A DNA stretch of 64,000 nucleotides from positions 29,287 through 93,286 of the forward strand of contig MPUH01000155.1 in the NCBI GenBank assembly GCA_001970955.1, written 5' to 3'. The stretch comes from Stentor coeruleus. Lineage: Eukaryota; Ciliophora; Heterotrichea; Heterotrichida; Stentoridae. Below, piece after piece: positions 10,714-21,251 of the stretch. Every line of letters starts with the position of its first letter. The first letter of the stretch is position 1. The translations under genes and the position numbers were made by a program. The notes below the pieces were generated by a model. It made no database searches. It saw nothing but the letters and a program-made list of their open reading frames with translations, and had not been told where the DNA came from.

Positions 10714-11346
10714 ATGAGCCTTATTATCAAGAAAGCACCTTTATTTAAAAAAGAAGGGTTAGAGATTAATCCTCCATTAGCCAATCTCCCATTCATGTTC
10801 TCTGTCGGAGTAACTGTTGACAGCTATGCTTCAACTTCAGCTTCTGATCGTAAAGAAAACACAGGAATTTCAGAAACACAGAAACAAAAATCCAGCTTCA
10901 CTTTAGAACTTCAGAAACTTGGAGCTTCAGCAAAATTGATTCCTGAAAAAAATCCTTTAAAAGCTATGGCACAAAGAACTGAATCCCCAGCACAAGCTCA
11001 AACTGGTCTTCCTTTTCAACGCCGCGCAAGAAGTTCATCACCACCTAGAGAAAGTCTTAAAATTATTGAAAGACATAATAACTATTTGTTTGCTCCTCGA
11101 AGTCCAGTAGTTGTTTCTCATAAAATGAAATCTAAAGAAGACTTTACTGGTCTTTGTAGAGATAGTGGGCATTTCTGTATAGAAGATGATGATGACTTGA
11201 AAAACTTGAAAGAAGAATATAGAAAGCTTTTGGAAGGAGTTTCACATCAATATAACGATGATGATAGTGATGATGTTGAAGATGAAGGGGAAATTGAAAA
11301 ATTTGAAACCCAACTTGGGTATAAAGGACAGAGGAGATATTTTTAA
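10714..11346 (+). CDS. Hypothetical acidic-tailed protein, 210 aa
   Basis: Not recognised. The first 35 residues are moderately hydrophobic (INPPLANLPFMFSVGVTVDS) but do not form a clear signal peptide. The middle is Ser/Gln/Pro-rich with an RRARSSSPPR patch that looks like a phosphorylation site. The C-terminus is strongly acidic (YNDDDSDDVEDEGEIEKFE) and ends GQRRYF. No domain is visible, and most of the chain is probably disordered. ATG 10714 is the first in frame after a C-rich leader. Confidence 0.72.
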   Translation: MSLIIKKAPLFKKEGLEINPPLANLPFMFSVGVTVDSYASTSASDRKENTGISETQKQKSSFTLELQKLGASAKLIPEKNPLKAMAQRTESPAQAQTGLPFQRRARSSSPPRESLKIIERHNNYLFAPRSPVVVSHKMKSKEDFTGLCRDSGHFCIEDDDDLKNLKEEYRKLLEGVSHQYNDDDSDDVEDEGEIEKFETQLGYKGQRRYF

Positions 11347-11649
11347 CAGACTGTTTATATCAAATAAATACTTATTTTGGATTTAAAGAATTTGTTTATT
11401 TAATAAATGTTTTATTAAGTTGAGATGGTTTATTTTATGAGTATTTTTAGAACTTTGATTGATATTAGTAGGGGTTTTTTTCTAGATAGTATTGTGTTTT
11501 ATAATGGGAATAAATAAATGTATTGGAAAATATATAAAGAAATTGTATTATGAAGTTAGTTTAGAAAAATATTTTTAAAATAGAGATTTATTGAGTTTAT
11601 ATATGTTAAACTTAATAATTTGTGGAAAGGTTCAAGTTAGGTTTACTTG
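11347..11649. other. Convergent intergenic spacer
   Basis: Between the plus-strand acidic protein gene and the 3' end of the first M14-like copy. AT-rich with a G-biased left half. No gene or repeat seen. Confidence 0.5.
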
Positions 11650-13089
11650 CTAAGTTAAGATGATTATGGAAATGATAATAAAAAACGCAGCAAGAACTGA
11701 TATAATAATTAAAATGTTTCCATATGGTTCCACATAAAGCTTAATATCATAAAATTCATTATTTGAAATTGTGTTGAAGCGATGTCCATCTGATCGACTA
11801 GTGATATTTGAGACAAATTTCATTGTAGAACCATTAACACTTTTTTTTTTAGAAAAAGTTATGCTAAATGTATGATTTGAATAACTACCAACTTCAGCAT
11901 AATGATCAAACCTTATAGTATTATACATAATTTCACCAATTTTTTCGCTAGATAAAAAATAATCAGTTGATGGACATTTTTCATTATCTTTTTTATCTTT
12001 CTTTANTTTATCTTTCTTTACGATTTCACATTTTGAAAAAGTATATTTGTCTTTTTTGTTAAAATAAAATTTCATTTCAAAAAGAGGATAATATGAGAAA
12101 GGCATATTGTTTAAAAACTAGTAAGTAAATTTAACAGTTTTTTTATCTTCACCTTCAATAACTTCTAAAACTTTCCCTTGTGGAAGTTCAATAGCTTCCA
12201 TTATATACTCTTTGATACTTCTGCATTCATCATCAAGAGATTTTAATTTTTCATAGTCACTGTAATTTTTTAAGATTACATAAACGGGATGGGCTTTATA
12301 ATCAAAGGCAGTATCAATAAATGTACCATTAGCCGCACCACCATAATGATCATAATAAGTTTTATAAGAGTTTTTCGATAATTTTTTATAAACTTTAAGA
12401 TCTTTTTCACTTAAGTCTTCTTTTTTATATGCATAAGGTATTATTAATTGATTTTTTTTCTCACTACCTTGGAAATTAAAAACAAAATCATATTTTTGAC
12501 TTTTCATTAGACTATTTATTTGTTTAGTCTCATCCGCTGTTGTGTTATTATCAGAACTATAATAAGAACCACATATTGTATTTGCCTGAAAATGTTTTTC
12601 AAAATTTCTGTCTATGTTAATTCCTTCAGTACATTTACCATCAGGTACAAAATTTGTTTTAAATTCAGGATATATATTGGAATTTTTATTTTTGATCATC
12701 TCTTCAAAGCCTTTTTTATTTACAATAGGCCAAATGTGAATCTCAAGCAAATTATTTATTTCTTCGAAATTATCTTTAGCGAAAATTTCAGCACATCTTA
12801 AGAGTAATATTGGAGTAATAGGATTAGTATAAAATCCACCAAGTAAAAGAACTTTAATTGAATTTCCATTATTTTCCGACTTATTACCATTGTAGCAAAT
12901 GATATCTTGATTATCTTTGTTGTATTCGCTTAAATAGTTGCTGTAATTTCCTATAAAATTTTTTTTTACTTGATTAGTTTCACTTATGTTAAGAAAACTA
13001 TCAGTAACATTTGAGAAACTTACAATATTGAAATTTAAAGAATATAAGCAATGCCCTGCTCCTAGTAAGAGAGATTTCATCATAAACAT
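11650..13089 (-). pseudogene. M14 carboxypeptidase-like membrane protein, copy A, interrupted by TAG
   Basis: First of a tandem family. From the N-terminus: short hydrophobic leader, M14-like ectodomain, beta-rich region, and C-terminal membrane segment (SVLAAFFIIISIIILT). M14 landmarks are recognisable: LLLGGFYTNPITP at the place of the zinc HxxE motif, VNKKGFE for the VNPDG turn, INIDRNFEKHF for the substrate-binding Asn-Arg, and FVFNFQG at the third zinc ligand. The zinc ligands His, Glu and His and the general-base Glu are all replaced, so no peptidase activity is expected. The frame is open from 13089 to a TAG at 12118-12120, then continues in the same frame (FLNNMPF) to 11650. The paralogues have Gln or Glu at that codon, and no 15/16-nt intron fits. 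An N at 12006 lies in a Lys/Asp-rich stretch. Either a nonsense mutation, a sequencing error, or readthrough. Confidence 0.75.
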
Positions 13090-13374
13090 TTTATAAATTG
13101 TAGGAAAAATGAAATTAATCCAAACTTTTTATGTAAAATCAATAATGATAAACTTTTTTAGCCTTAAGAGAAGGTAATTATGTTGAAATTTAAAAAATAA
13201 TTAAAGGAAAAATCATAATGTTATAATGATTTTGGGAAGCAGAATAAGAAAAAAAGTATTCTATACTTGCATATGAAAAATAATCTTTACATTTTTTATT
13301 ATTTCAAGATATTAAATTTTATTTAAATTTTTATATCAAACGCCTTTAAACTCATAAAATATCTAATTTATTAA

Positions 13375-14844
13375 CTAAAGAAGCTTAAAGAAGTACCTAG
13401 TTCTGTTTTTAACCAATACACATGAGACTATTGAAAAAACTATGAGTATAAAAACTGGAAGCATTATAACACCTATTGCCCACGGTGGAGCTTCTCCTCC
13501 AGTACTATAAAATGATACGATATCATATGTTTTATTGTTCACAATAGTTTCAAAGCGGAGCCCATTAATTAGGCTTTCGATTTTAGATAAAAACTTAATG
13601 GAATAGCTGGTTGAATTTGTTTTACTAAAGGTAAATTTAATTGTATAATTTGTAAACTTGTCAACAATGTCATTACTAGAAAATCCTATCGTATCATATA
13701 AACCACCATCAATTTTATCACTAGACAAGAAATCTTCTTCAGAACATAACTTATTTGGCTGTTTAAAACCTGCTTGATCCTCTTGTACGATTTCGCATTT
13801 TTCAAGGTAGTATTGGTCATCTACACTAAAGTAGAATTTTAAATTGAAAGAAACACTACAATACGAAGGCAGATTATTAGAGAATTCATATAGAGCAATT
13901 ACTTTTTCACCATCTTCATCTTCGTAAATAACATTTATATCCCCTTCTGGTTTTTGTATTAATTCCATTATATTGTTTAGTACATTTTTACAATCATCAA
14001 TAAGTGTATCTATACTATCATAGAAATCAAGTTTTTTTAAGCCAATATATAGTGGATAAACACCTCTATTAATGGCAGTATCAATAAATGTTCCATTATA
14101 TGTTTCTTTATAATATTAATAATATTTTACTTTTTTAGATGACAATTTATCATAAACAATCTGATCTTTTTCATCTAAATCATTATCACTATATGCATAA
14201 GGTATTATAAGATTATTGGTTATGCTTTGGAAATTTAAAATGAAAGAATAGTTTTGATCTAATAATTTTTCTATGCCCCTGCTATCATCCATTTGAGCAT
14301 CATTTCCTCGATTAGCTAGATCTTCAGAACAATCCTCATTTTCTCTATAATTGAATGAAAAGCATCTGTCAATATTTACTCCTTCATAACAAGAATTCGA
14401 AGAACCTTTTATATAGTTTATTTTCAATATTTTGTCATCTTCATCATTATCGTATAATTCATTATAGCCTCCAACATTTACAATAGGAACAACATGAACC
14501 TCTAGAATTTCTTTTATTTCATCAAATTTTACCTCTTGAAAATATTCTGCACATCTAAGGAGTAGAACAGGTGTCATAGAATGGGCGTAAAAACCTCCGA
14601 GTAATAAAACTTTTACTGGTTGTCCTTTGATACTACTAGAAGAAGTTGGAATATAACAAATAGAATTAGGATATCCAGTTACGCAAGTAGTTAAATTTTT
14701 TGAATACGCAATGCTAAGTTGTTGGATCAAGACACTAATCCCGTCGTAATTATAAAATTTTTTCGGACCATCAAATTCAATAATTGATTCATCTAAAGCA
14801 ACAGCGAGAAGCATCATTCCTGCAAAGACTTTAATAGGCCACAT
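13375..14844 (-). pseudogene. M14 carboxypeptidase-like membrane protein, copy B, interrupted by TAA
   Basis: Second copy, same layout. It has a signal peptide (FAGMMLLAVALDES), LLLGGFYAHSMTP in place of the zinc motif, VNIDRCFSFNY for the Asn-Arg region, FILNFQS at the third ligand, and a C-terminal membrane helix (IGVIMLPVFILIVFSIVSCV) with a short basic tail. The catalytic residues are missing as in the other copies. The reading frame is open over 13375-14844 apart from one TAA at 14116-14118. The 49 codons between that stop and 13969 read clearly as family sequence (NGTFIDTAINRGVYPLYIG), so the two halves belong to one gene. No GT-AG intron of 15-16 nt covers the stop. Copies A and B are 285 bp apart and both face left. 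Confidence 0.75.
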
Positions 14845-15728
14845 TATATATATAATTTTATAGGATAAACACCATTATGCTAATATAAATACAAATAATT
14901 TAAGTTTAGCAAGGTGACTTGATGATGAAATTCATCAACTAAAATCGATATGTTTGCATCACAATACATAATATATATCAAATATTAAACTGATCAACAC
15001 TACTTGAATATAAATATAAACTAAAAAATTTAATAGAGATTAGTCTTCAATATCATATCAATACTTATTCAATCTCTACTAGAATCGCAATCAGTTAGGG
15101 TTATAATTAGAAATGCATAATGGTATATCAAAATTTGCATATACGTGCTAGATTTTGTACTTTTTAAAATAAGAGAAGTATAGGGTGGCGTAAAAGCCAC
15201 CTAGAATTAAAGTTTTGCTGGGACATCATCTATAGGAATAGAAATAATATGATTGCAATTAAGTTAAGCTATCTACTCTAAATTTATTTTGGCATTTAAC
15301 CTGTCAATTCGTCACTTTTTAAACTAATCAAAGTTTATGAAATTGACTATGCTAATCTTTAAATGAAGAACTGAAGCTTAGTAAAAATAGCTCTATCCAA
15401 ATCAGATGTAAAAACCATTATATAAAATTTTGCAAATAAATACCTTTATGCTTATATATTAAATTATAAACAAAAAATGGTTTCTAAGCAGATGCTATCA
15501 ATTAGATGCCTATGAGCTATAGTGTTTCTCTGACATTATTTTGAAGAAAAAACATTCATGAAATGTTGATAATATATGATAACAAATATGATTAAAGTTA
15601 AAAGAAAAAATGAAGAATAATTCAAAAAGTATTATATTGAAAGGGTTTGATAATTTTCAAAAGCATTAATCAGATGATATGCAAAAGACATAAACTTTAA
15701 TGTTTAATTCTTGAATCTAATTAAAAAA
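14845..15728. other. Spacer between M14-like copies B and D
   Basis: AT-rich, no open gene. It holds a short relic of another family member near 15.2 kb (listed separately). The sequence just upstream of copy B (TATATATAATTTTATAGGAT) resembles that upstream of copy D, so part of the promoter may have been duplicated with the gene. Confidence 0.5.
15175..15330 (-). pseudogene. Relic fragment of an M14-like copy (copy C)
   Basis: On the minus strand the translation ISIPIDDVPAK, then after a one-base frameshift TLILGGFYATLY, matches the N-terminal segment of the neighbouring copies (IKVLLLGGFYTNP, VKVLLLGGFYAHS). Stops and frameshifts surround it and no downstream homology is obvious. It is best explained as a nearly erased copy lying between B and D, as expected in a tandem array. 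Confidence 0.5.
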
Positions 15729-17191
15729 CTAAAGTAAAGCTCCTGGTTTTCTCCTTATCATGACGCAAGACACAATTGCAAAGACTATTAGTAAGAAAAT
15801 CCCAAGCATTATAACTCCTATTGCCCATCGTGGAGCAAGATATGGTGGTTTAACATAGTCAGTTATATTAAATGCAGAACTGATAGTAATAGTATCAAAA
15901 CGAGGGCTAAGATCAGTACTTTTCACAGTTGCATTTAAAATAATTGTAGTATTTTTATTGTCATTTCTCGTAAAATAAAATTAAAAAGTGTAATTTGCAT
16001 ATTTCTTCATATCATAATAAAACTCAAGCATAATCTTATGGTTAATATGGTCATCATCATCATTGTAATATTAGTCACATCACCAAATTTACTTGTTGAA
16101 GGCTTATTATTAAACTCAGACTGTTTTACGACTTCACACATTTTATATGAATAAGTATCATTATAACTAAAAAAAAATTTCAATTTAAAGTATGCTTCAC
16201 AAGTAGCTGGTAAATTGTTCAAAAATTGAAGCACAACAACGATCTCTGACTTATATAATTGTTCATTTACCGACATAAGAGTAGCAACTGGCTTGCTTAT
16301 TCCATTAATTATATAGCCTTTTAGCTCTTTATATTTTTTATCCAAATCTGTCGTTATTGTAAATTTCTTATAACTTTCTAAGTTTATATAAACTGGATAC
16401 ATACCTTGATGATAAACTGTATCAATAAAAGTTCCTCCAGCCTTTTCATAAGAATCATAGTATGATTTAGCTGTAGTTCCAAGTACTTTTTCATAGATGT
16501 ATGCATCTTCTTCACTTAATCCACCTTTCTTGAATGCATAAGGTATAACTAGACCTGCATCGCCATAGCCTTGATAGTTGAAAATTAATGAATAATTTTG
16601 AGAATTCCATAAGTCTCTTAATTTAAAACACTCTGTGGCCGAATATGCTTCAATACCACTATTATATTCAGTGCTAGTATCACTGCAATCAGTATTTTCT
16701 TCAAAATTATATTCGAAATCTCGATCTATGTTGGTTCCTTCACTACAAGAATCGTCATAGTTTGTTAACACTGATTCAAAATCTCCTCCAGCTTCAAGCA
16801 TCTTTTCAAAGCCTTTTTTATTCACTAATGGCCAAATATGAATCTCTATCATATTATTTAACTCATCAAAGCTATCTAAAGCAAAATTTTCAGCAAATCT
16901 TAGGAGTAGCATAGGTGTTATAGGATGTGTATAGAATCCACCAAGTATTAAAACTTTTACAGACTTTCCTTTAATATCAACTGTATCATTACCATTGTTA
17001 TAGCAAATAATATCTTCCATATTAGGGATGCACAAACGAAGATTGGTATAATTGGTAATTAGTAAATTTGTAGTATTAATGACTTGTGCTTCATTATAAA
17101 ACTCTTGAGTATTGTTTAGATATCGAACAATTCGTTGATTTGATTCAGCTAAGAAGGCAAGCATTCCGAATATGATCATCATAGCTATCAT
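15729..17191 (-). pseudogene. M14 carboxypeptidase-like membrane protein, copy D, frameshifted
   Basis: Third long copy. The N-terminal 390 residues are open from ATG 17191: signal peptide (MMIIFGMLAFLAES), LILGGFYTHPITPM at the zinc site, VNKKGFE, GTNIDRDFEYNF, LIFNYQG, and GGTFIDTVYHQGMYPVYINL. Aligned to M14 enzymes the zinc His and Glu are Tyr and Pro, the second His is Asn, and the catalytic Glu is Asn. The frame then breaks in a GAT/ATG triplet run near 16.05-16.07 kb. The other frame continues the family sequence (INHKIMLEFYYDMKKYANYTF), meets TAA at 15981-15983 where copy B has Lys, and ends with a membrane helix (WAIGVIMLGIFLLIVFAIVS) and a short basic tail at 15729. Two lesions make a decayed gene the simplest reading. 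Confidence 0.78.
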
Positions 17192-17630
17192 TATATAAAA
17201 TATTTTATAGAATAAATGGATAAATTAGAAACTTTATCACTATTTATAAAACACTATTTCTAATATACTCAAATTATTAATCTACCAAGCTACTCTAAAC
17301 AATACATTTTAATAAATTTATACACTAAGCTTAGGATAATCTAAAAATAATCCTATTAAAAATGCAATCAAAACAAATAGAAACTACAATTATAATAATT
17401 TAAAATCTTATAATCATATCCTAATTACTTTATATTCATCTAAAAGCATATCTCATAATAAAAATGTTATTCTTTTATCTCTTATATTTAAACTTTATAT
17501 ATAAACTCTTGCATATTTAACTATTAAATAATCTAATATTTTACTTCCTCTATCAAAAATACAATTCAACCCAATTCATACACAACTAAATCTCTAACTT
17601 ATCCTAAAAAGCAAACAATTTAAACACGAC
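17192..17630. other. Tandem minus-strand spacer
   Basis: Lies between the start of copy D and the stop of the NEK kinase gene. Sequence near copy D (ATATAAAATATTTTATAGAA) is TATA-like. Bases 17400-17630 are C-rich and G-poor on the plus strand, that is, G-rich downstream of the kinase gene in its own sense. No gene seen. Confidence 0.4.
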
Positions 17631-19934
17631 TTACACATATGTTTCTAAAAATATAAGTGTTTGTAGCAATGGTAAAAACTCACTCGCATACCCTTTATTA
17701 AGAAAGTCATGAAATCTCGGCCAATAAATATCAAAATTCTTCTCATCTAAAGCTACATCCCCAAGCCCTTTAAGTATCTGATAAGCTTTAAAAGTCTCAT
17801 CTTTCCCCAAATGATTCTCAATAAAAAACCTCATATCTTCTAATTCAGGTTTTTCCCTATCAAGGACAATAATTTCTTCAGTCCCAATTTTATCTTCTAT
17901 TTCAATAATTTCATCTTCTTCTTCTTCATCAACTGATGCTTCAATTATTATATTTTCTTCTTCACTTGACTCTTCAACAGCTTCTTTTAATGCTTTTAAT
18001 AACTGTTCTTGTTCTAAGCTTTCTGGTTTAACTATACATTGAATATCTCCAACCCATTGTATTGGTTGAAGGTTTTTGTTTTTGTTTTTATTTTTCTTTT
18101 TTTTCTTGATATCTTTAAGCATTTTCTTCCTTTCATCTTCACGTTTTTTAGCATTAAGTTCCCTTTGTTGTTGTGATTCATCGATTTTTTTATTAGATTC
18201 CTGTTCTTCTTTTTCTCTTTTTTTAATAAGGTCATCGTATTTAGATTTTATGTCTTTTTCTTGTTTTATAGGTTGTTGTTTTATAACTGCTGGCTTGATA
18301 TCAGAAACTTGTTCTTCGATTTTTTGATAAATATAAGGATTATATTTTAAAGCTGGAGATGGGGGTTTACAAACAGCTGGGTTTTTTTTTTCTTCTATTG
18401 GCTTTGGTACAATTTTTCCTTGGTCCATGTTTTTAAGCCTATCCTCTGGCGGTCTAAACGGGGGGATTTCATTGATTTTTTGCCTTTCATCTTGAGGTTT
18501 GTATGGGGGGATTTCATAAGCTTTTTGTCTTTCTTCTAATGGTTTATATGGAGGGATTTCACTAAGTTTTCTTTTTTCTTGTGCTCTATAAGCGGGTATT
18601 TCATTGTTTTTTTTCTCTTCTTGTGCCTGGGAAGAATTGACTTCATTAGCTTTTCTCTCTTCTAAAGGTCTAAAAGGTGGGATTTCAGGTAACTTCGGCC
18701 TGATTATTTCAGCCGGTTTTTCCTTACTCCCTTCTCTTTTATGAGCCAAAGGTCTAGGCAAATCTTTAATCAAATCCTGTTTTTTCTTATTTTCCAATTC
18801 TTTTTTCCTCATCTCTTCTTCCCTTCTCCTATTCTCCTCATCCTTAATTTTAGCTTCAGCTTCTTTTAACCTTTTTTGTTCGATTTCTCTTTTCTTATCT
18901 TCTTCTTTAACCCTAGCTTCAAATCTTTTTTTATCTTCTTCATCCTTAGCTTTTTTTTTTGCCAGTTCCTCTTCACGAGATTTTAATTCACTTTGTTTTT
19001 TCTGCACAGAAAACAAGTCTTGATTATGAAAAATTGTATGTGAAAACTCTTGAAATCTAACAGATTCAGTAAGAGCATTTTTTATCCTTGATTGAATAAA
19101 CGGCATTTTAAGCATTTGCCCTACAGTTGGGCGTTTATTAGGGTCTAAAGTAAGAACCACAGTGACTAAGTTTTTAAGTTCTTTAGAAAAATGTGAGGGT
19201 AAAGGAGGATAAGTCCCTCGGCATATATTCAAACTAAGTTGTCTTATTGAATTCCCATCAAATGGTGGTTTTAAAGTACATAATTCATACAAAAGTACTC
19301 CTAAACTCCACACATCACTTTTAAAACTATATGGCCTTCCTTCAACAATTTCTGGGGATAAATAATAAGGTGTTCCTATCATAGTTCGTGCTTTATCCAT
19401 TGTACTTGTCAACACTTTAGAAATCCCAAAATCCCCAAGCTTGATCATCCCATTCTTCATCAAAAATATATTCTGACCTTTAATATCCCTATGTAATACC
19501 TTCCTATCATGAACATGTTTTATAGCCAGACAAATCTGCACAAACATATCTAAAATCTCGTTTTCACTAAAAAGTCGACCTCTTTGACCTTTGATTTTTG
19601 ATTGAACATCTCCACCATCAGCATAGTTCATTACTATGTTTAACTTTCCATTTGTTGTTGTAAACACTTCTTTGAATTTTATGATATTTGGATGATCAAA
19701 TGCTGACATTACTTTAGCTTCATGATAAGCTTCACGTTTTTCTTGTGGGGTCATTTTAGAGATATCGATTTGTTTAACTACCCATAAGGAATTGTCTTTT
19801 GTGTTCTCGCATAAAAAACATTTACCGAATGCACCTTCGCCAAGGAGGCGTATTTGTTTTAAATTATCTCCCATTGCCGCGATTTCTTTATATTGGTTAT
19901 CGATTATATTTTTTTTTTGAGGAAAAATAGGCAT
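17631..19934 (-). CDS. NEK-family serine/threonine kinase, NEK1-like layout
   Basis: 767 aa. The kinase domain covers residues 25-285: glycine loop GEGAFGKCF, catalytic Lys54 (WVVKQI), VLHRDIKGQNIF, LGDFGISK, GTPYYLSPE, all intact. Sequence and order fit NEK kinases, which control cilium length, basal bodies and mitosis and are greatly expanded in ciliates. A charged coiled coil follows (320-390), then six 14-15-residue repeats around residues 411-503 of the form EIPPYKPLEERQK, another Lys/Glu coiled coil, an acidic stretch, and a C-terminal helical domain (GKDETFKAYQILKGLGD) like the end of NEK1. The start is taken at the first Met; a second Met at residue 21 is possible. It is divergent from the GPCR gene, with a 312-bp shared promoter region. 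Confidence 0.93.
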   Translation of the reverse strand: MPIFPQKKNIIDNQYKEIAAMGDNLKQIRLLGEGAFGKCFLCENTKDNSLWVVKQIDISKMTPQEKREAYHEAKVMSAFDHPNIIKFKEVFTTTNGKLNIVMNYADGGDVQSKIKGQRGRLFSENEILDMFVQICLAIKHVHDRKVLHRDIKGQNIFLMKNGMIKLGDFGISKVLTSTMDKARTMIGTPYYLSPEIVEGRPYSFKSDVWSLGVLLYELCTLKPPFDGNSIRQLSLNICRGTYPPLPSHFSKELKNLVTVVLTLDPNKRPTVGQMLKMPFIQSRIKNALTESVRFQEFSHTIFHNQDLFSVQKKQSELKSREEELAKKKAKDEEDKKRFEARVKEEDKKREIEQKRLKEAEAKIKDEENRRREEEMRKKELENKKKQDLIKDLPRPLAHKREGSKEKPAEIIRPKLPEIPPFRPLEERKANEVNSSQAQEEKKNNEIPAYRAQEKRKLSEIPPYKPLEERQKAYEIPPYKPQDERQKINEIPPFRPPEDRLKNMDQGKIVPKPIEEKKNPAVCKPPSPALKYNPYIYQKIEEQVSDIKPAVIKQQPIKQEKDIKSKYDDLIKKREKEEQESNKKIDESQQQRELNAKKREDERKKMLKDIKKKKKNKNKNKNLQPIQWVGDIQCIVKPESLEQEQLLKALKEAVEESSEEENIIIEASVDEEEEDEIIEIEDKIGTEEIIVLDREKPELEDMRFFIENHLGKDETFKAYQILKGLGDVALDEKNFDIYWPRFHDFLNKGYASEFLPLLQTLIFLETYV

Positions 19935-20246
19935 TTTGATGAGGAATTTTGAAGTTTGGAATGCGAAGTTTATGGCTTGATTGGGGATGATGGGCTGAAA
20001 GTTTAGGATTAGGGGTTTTTTATTGACAGAACTGGGAGGTTGAGGTTGAAAGGCTTTTTGTAGATTTTGTGGTTTTGGGATATTTGTGGGAAATTGTTAT
20101 TGGAATTTTGATTATGTTTAGATAATTGTGTGGGATTTTAGACTTGATAGGTTTTAGAATGATTTAATGTAGTTTATTAGAGGATTAAAAATAAGGAAAA
20201 TGAAGTTTGTGATTAGAAATAATATTACCTAAACACACATATAAAA
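19935..20246. promoter_or_regulatory. Divergent promoter region (NEK kinase / GPCR)
   Basis: 312 bp between two outward-facing start codons. Bases 19935-20160 are G-rich and C-poor on the plus strand (C-rich in the sense of the kinase gene). The last 60 bp before the GPCR start are A-rich. Both promoters must fit here. No motif is assigned. Confidence 0.45.
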
Positions 20247-21107
20247 ATGTCAGATGTTCATGAATATATTTCAATTCTTGTCTCATCATTTCTATCTCTA
20301 CTCGGCTGTACATTCATACTTTTTTTATACTATAAATACAAAAGCCTTCAAGGACAAGCATACAAGCTTATATCAATATTAGCTATTATCGATATTTTTC
20401 ATTGTATAGCTTTTATGATTCCTACTTATAATGAAGATATACAATCCACAAGGTGTATATGCCAAGCTATATCAATAACAGCAATAACCCTTGCAAGTAT
20501 TCTTTGGACTTTTGTTATAAGTGTTTTCCTCTACATCGGTGTTGTGAAAAAAAAATCATACGAAGATAAAATCTTTAAAGTTTTATTTATCTGTATAGTT
20601 TTATGCCTAATAGTTGCTTTTATTCCTCCTTTAGTATCAGGATTTCATAACTTTACAAATAAATCAGGCTGGTGTTGGATAAAAGATGAATGTTTAAAAT
20701 TTTTTGTATTATATTTACCCTTATGGTTAGTGATTATTACAAATACAGGAATTTATATGGTAGTGATTAAACATTTAAAACTTGCTTCGGATATGCATCC
20801 TGAATTAAAACATTTAGGAATTTCTATGATAAGAAAACTAAGAATGTACCCAATAATACTTATAATATCATTTTTGCCTGTTACTATGTATAGAATATTT
20901 GAGTTTTTTAAAGCAGATGATGATAAAAATGAAACTTTTATTATTGTTGCTGGAATGTTTACATGCTTAAATGGCTTTTTTAATGCTATTGTTTATGGAT
21001 GCACTAAAAATGTGCGAAATGTTTTGACTAGTAGGAGGGTTGGTATTGAAAGATATTCGCGGATGGAAGGGTCGCCTAAAGGTATATCGATTGCTCAAAA
21101 TAAATAA
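20247..21107 (+). CDS. Seven-transmembrane receptor, cAMP-receptor-like
   Basis: 286 aa. Seven hydrophobic segments are visible: about residues 8-30, 40-60, 75-98, 108-132, 150-172, 200-220 and 230-250. A Cys pair (RCICQ at the start of helix 3 and SGWCWI in the second outer loop) matches the usual GPCR disulfide. SGWCWI is typical of the Dictyostelium cAMP-receptor and related class. A short basic tail with Ser follows. Expected at the plasma or ciliary membrane, coupling to heterotrimeric G proteins if the family role holds. The ligand is unknown, and ciliate members need not bind cAMP. It starts at ATG 20247, and the chain is of normal length for this class. Confidence 0.85.
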   Translation: MSDVHEYISILVSSFLSLLGCTFILFLYYKYKSLQGQAYKLISILAIIDIFHCIAFMIPTYNEDIQSTRCICQAISITAITLASILWTFVISVFLYIGVVKKKSYEDKIFKVLFICIVLCLIVAFIPPLVSGFHNFTNKSGWCWIKDECLKFFVLYLPLWLVIITNTGIYMVVIKHLKLASDMHPELKHLGISMIRKLRMYPIILIISFLPVTMYRIFEFFKADDDKNETFIIVAGMFTCLNGFFNAIVYGCTKNVRNVLTSRRVGIERYSRMEGSPKGISIAQNK

Positions 21108-21251
21108 ATGTTTGTAGAGTTATTTAGTTATAACTATTAAACTTGTATAGAGCAGTAACTATATTCACACTAATCTCCTACATGAATTTATATAAATCTG
21201 CCTTTCAAACTGTTATCACCAAGTAGTCATCTCCATATTTTAGTTAATGGA

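Noticed and set aside
14100-14130. An intron hiding the stop in M14-like copy B
   Set aside because: No GT...AG of 15 or 16 nt covers the TAA. The same check fails for copy A, where the only GT-AG is 18 nt and would delete conserved residues.
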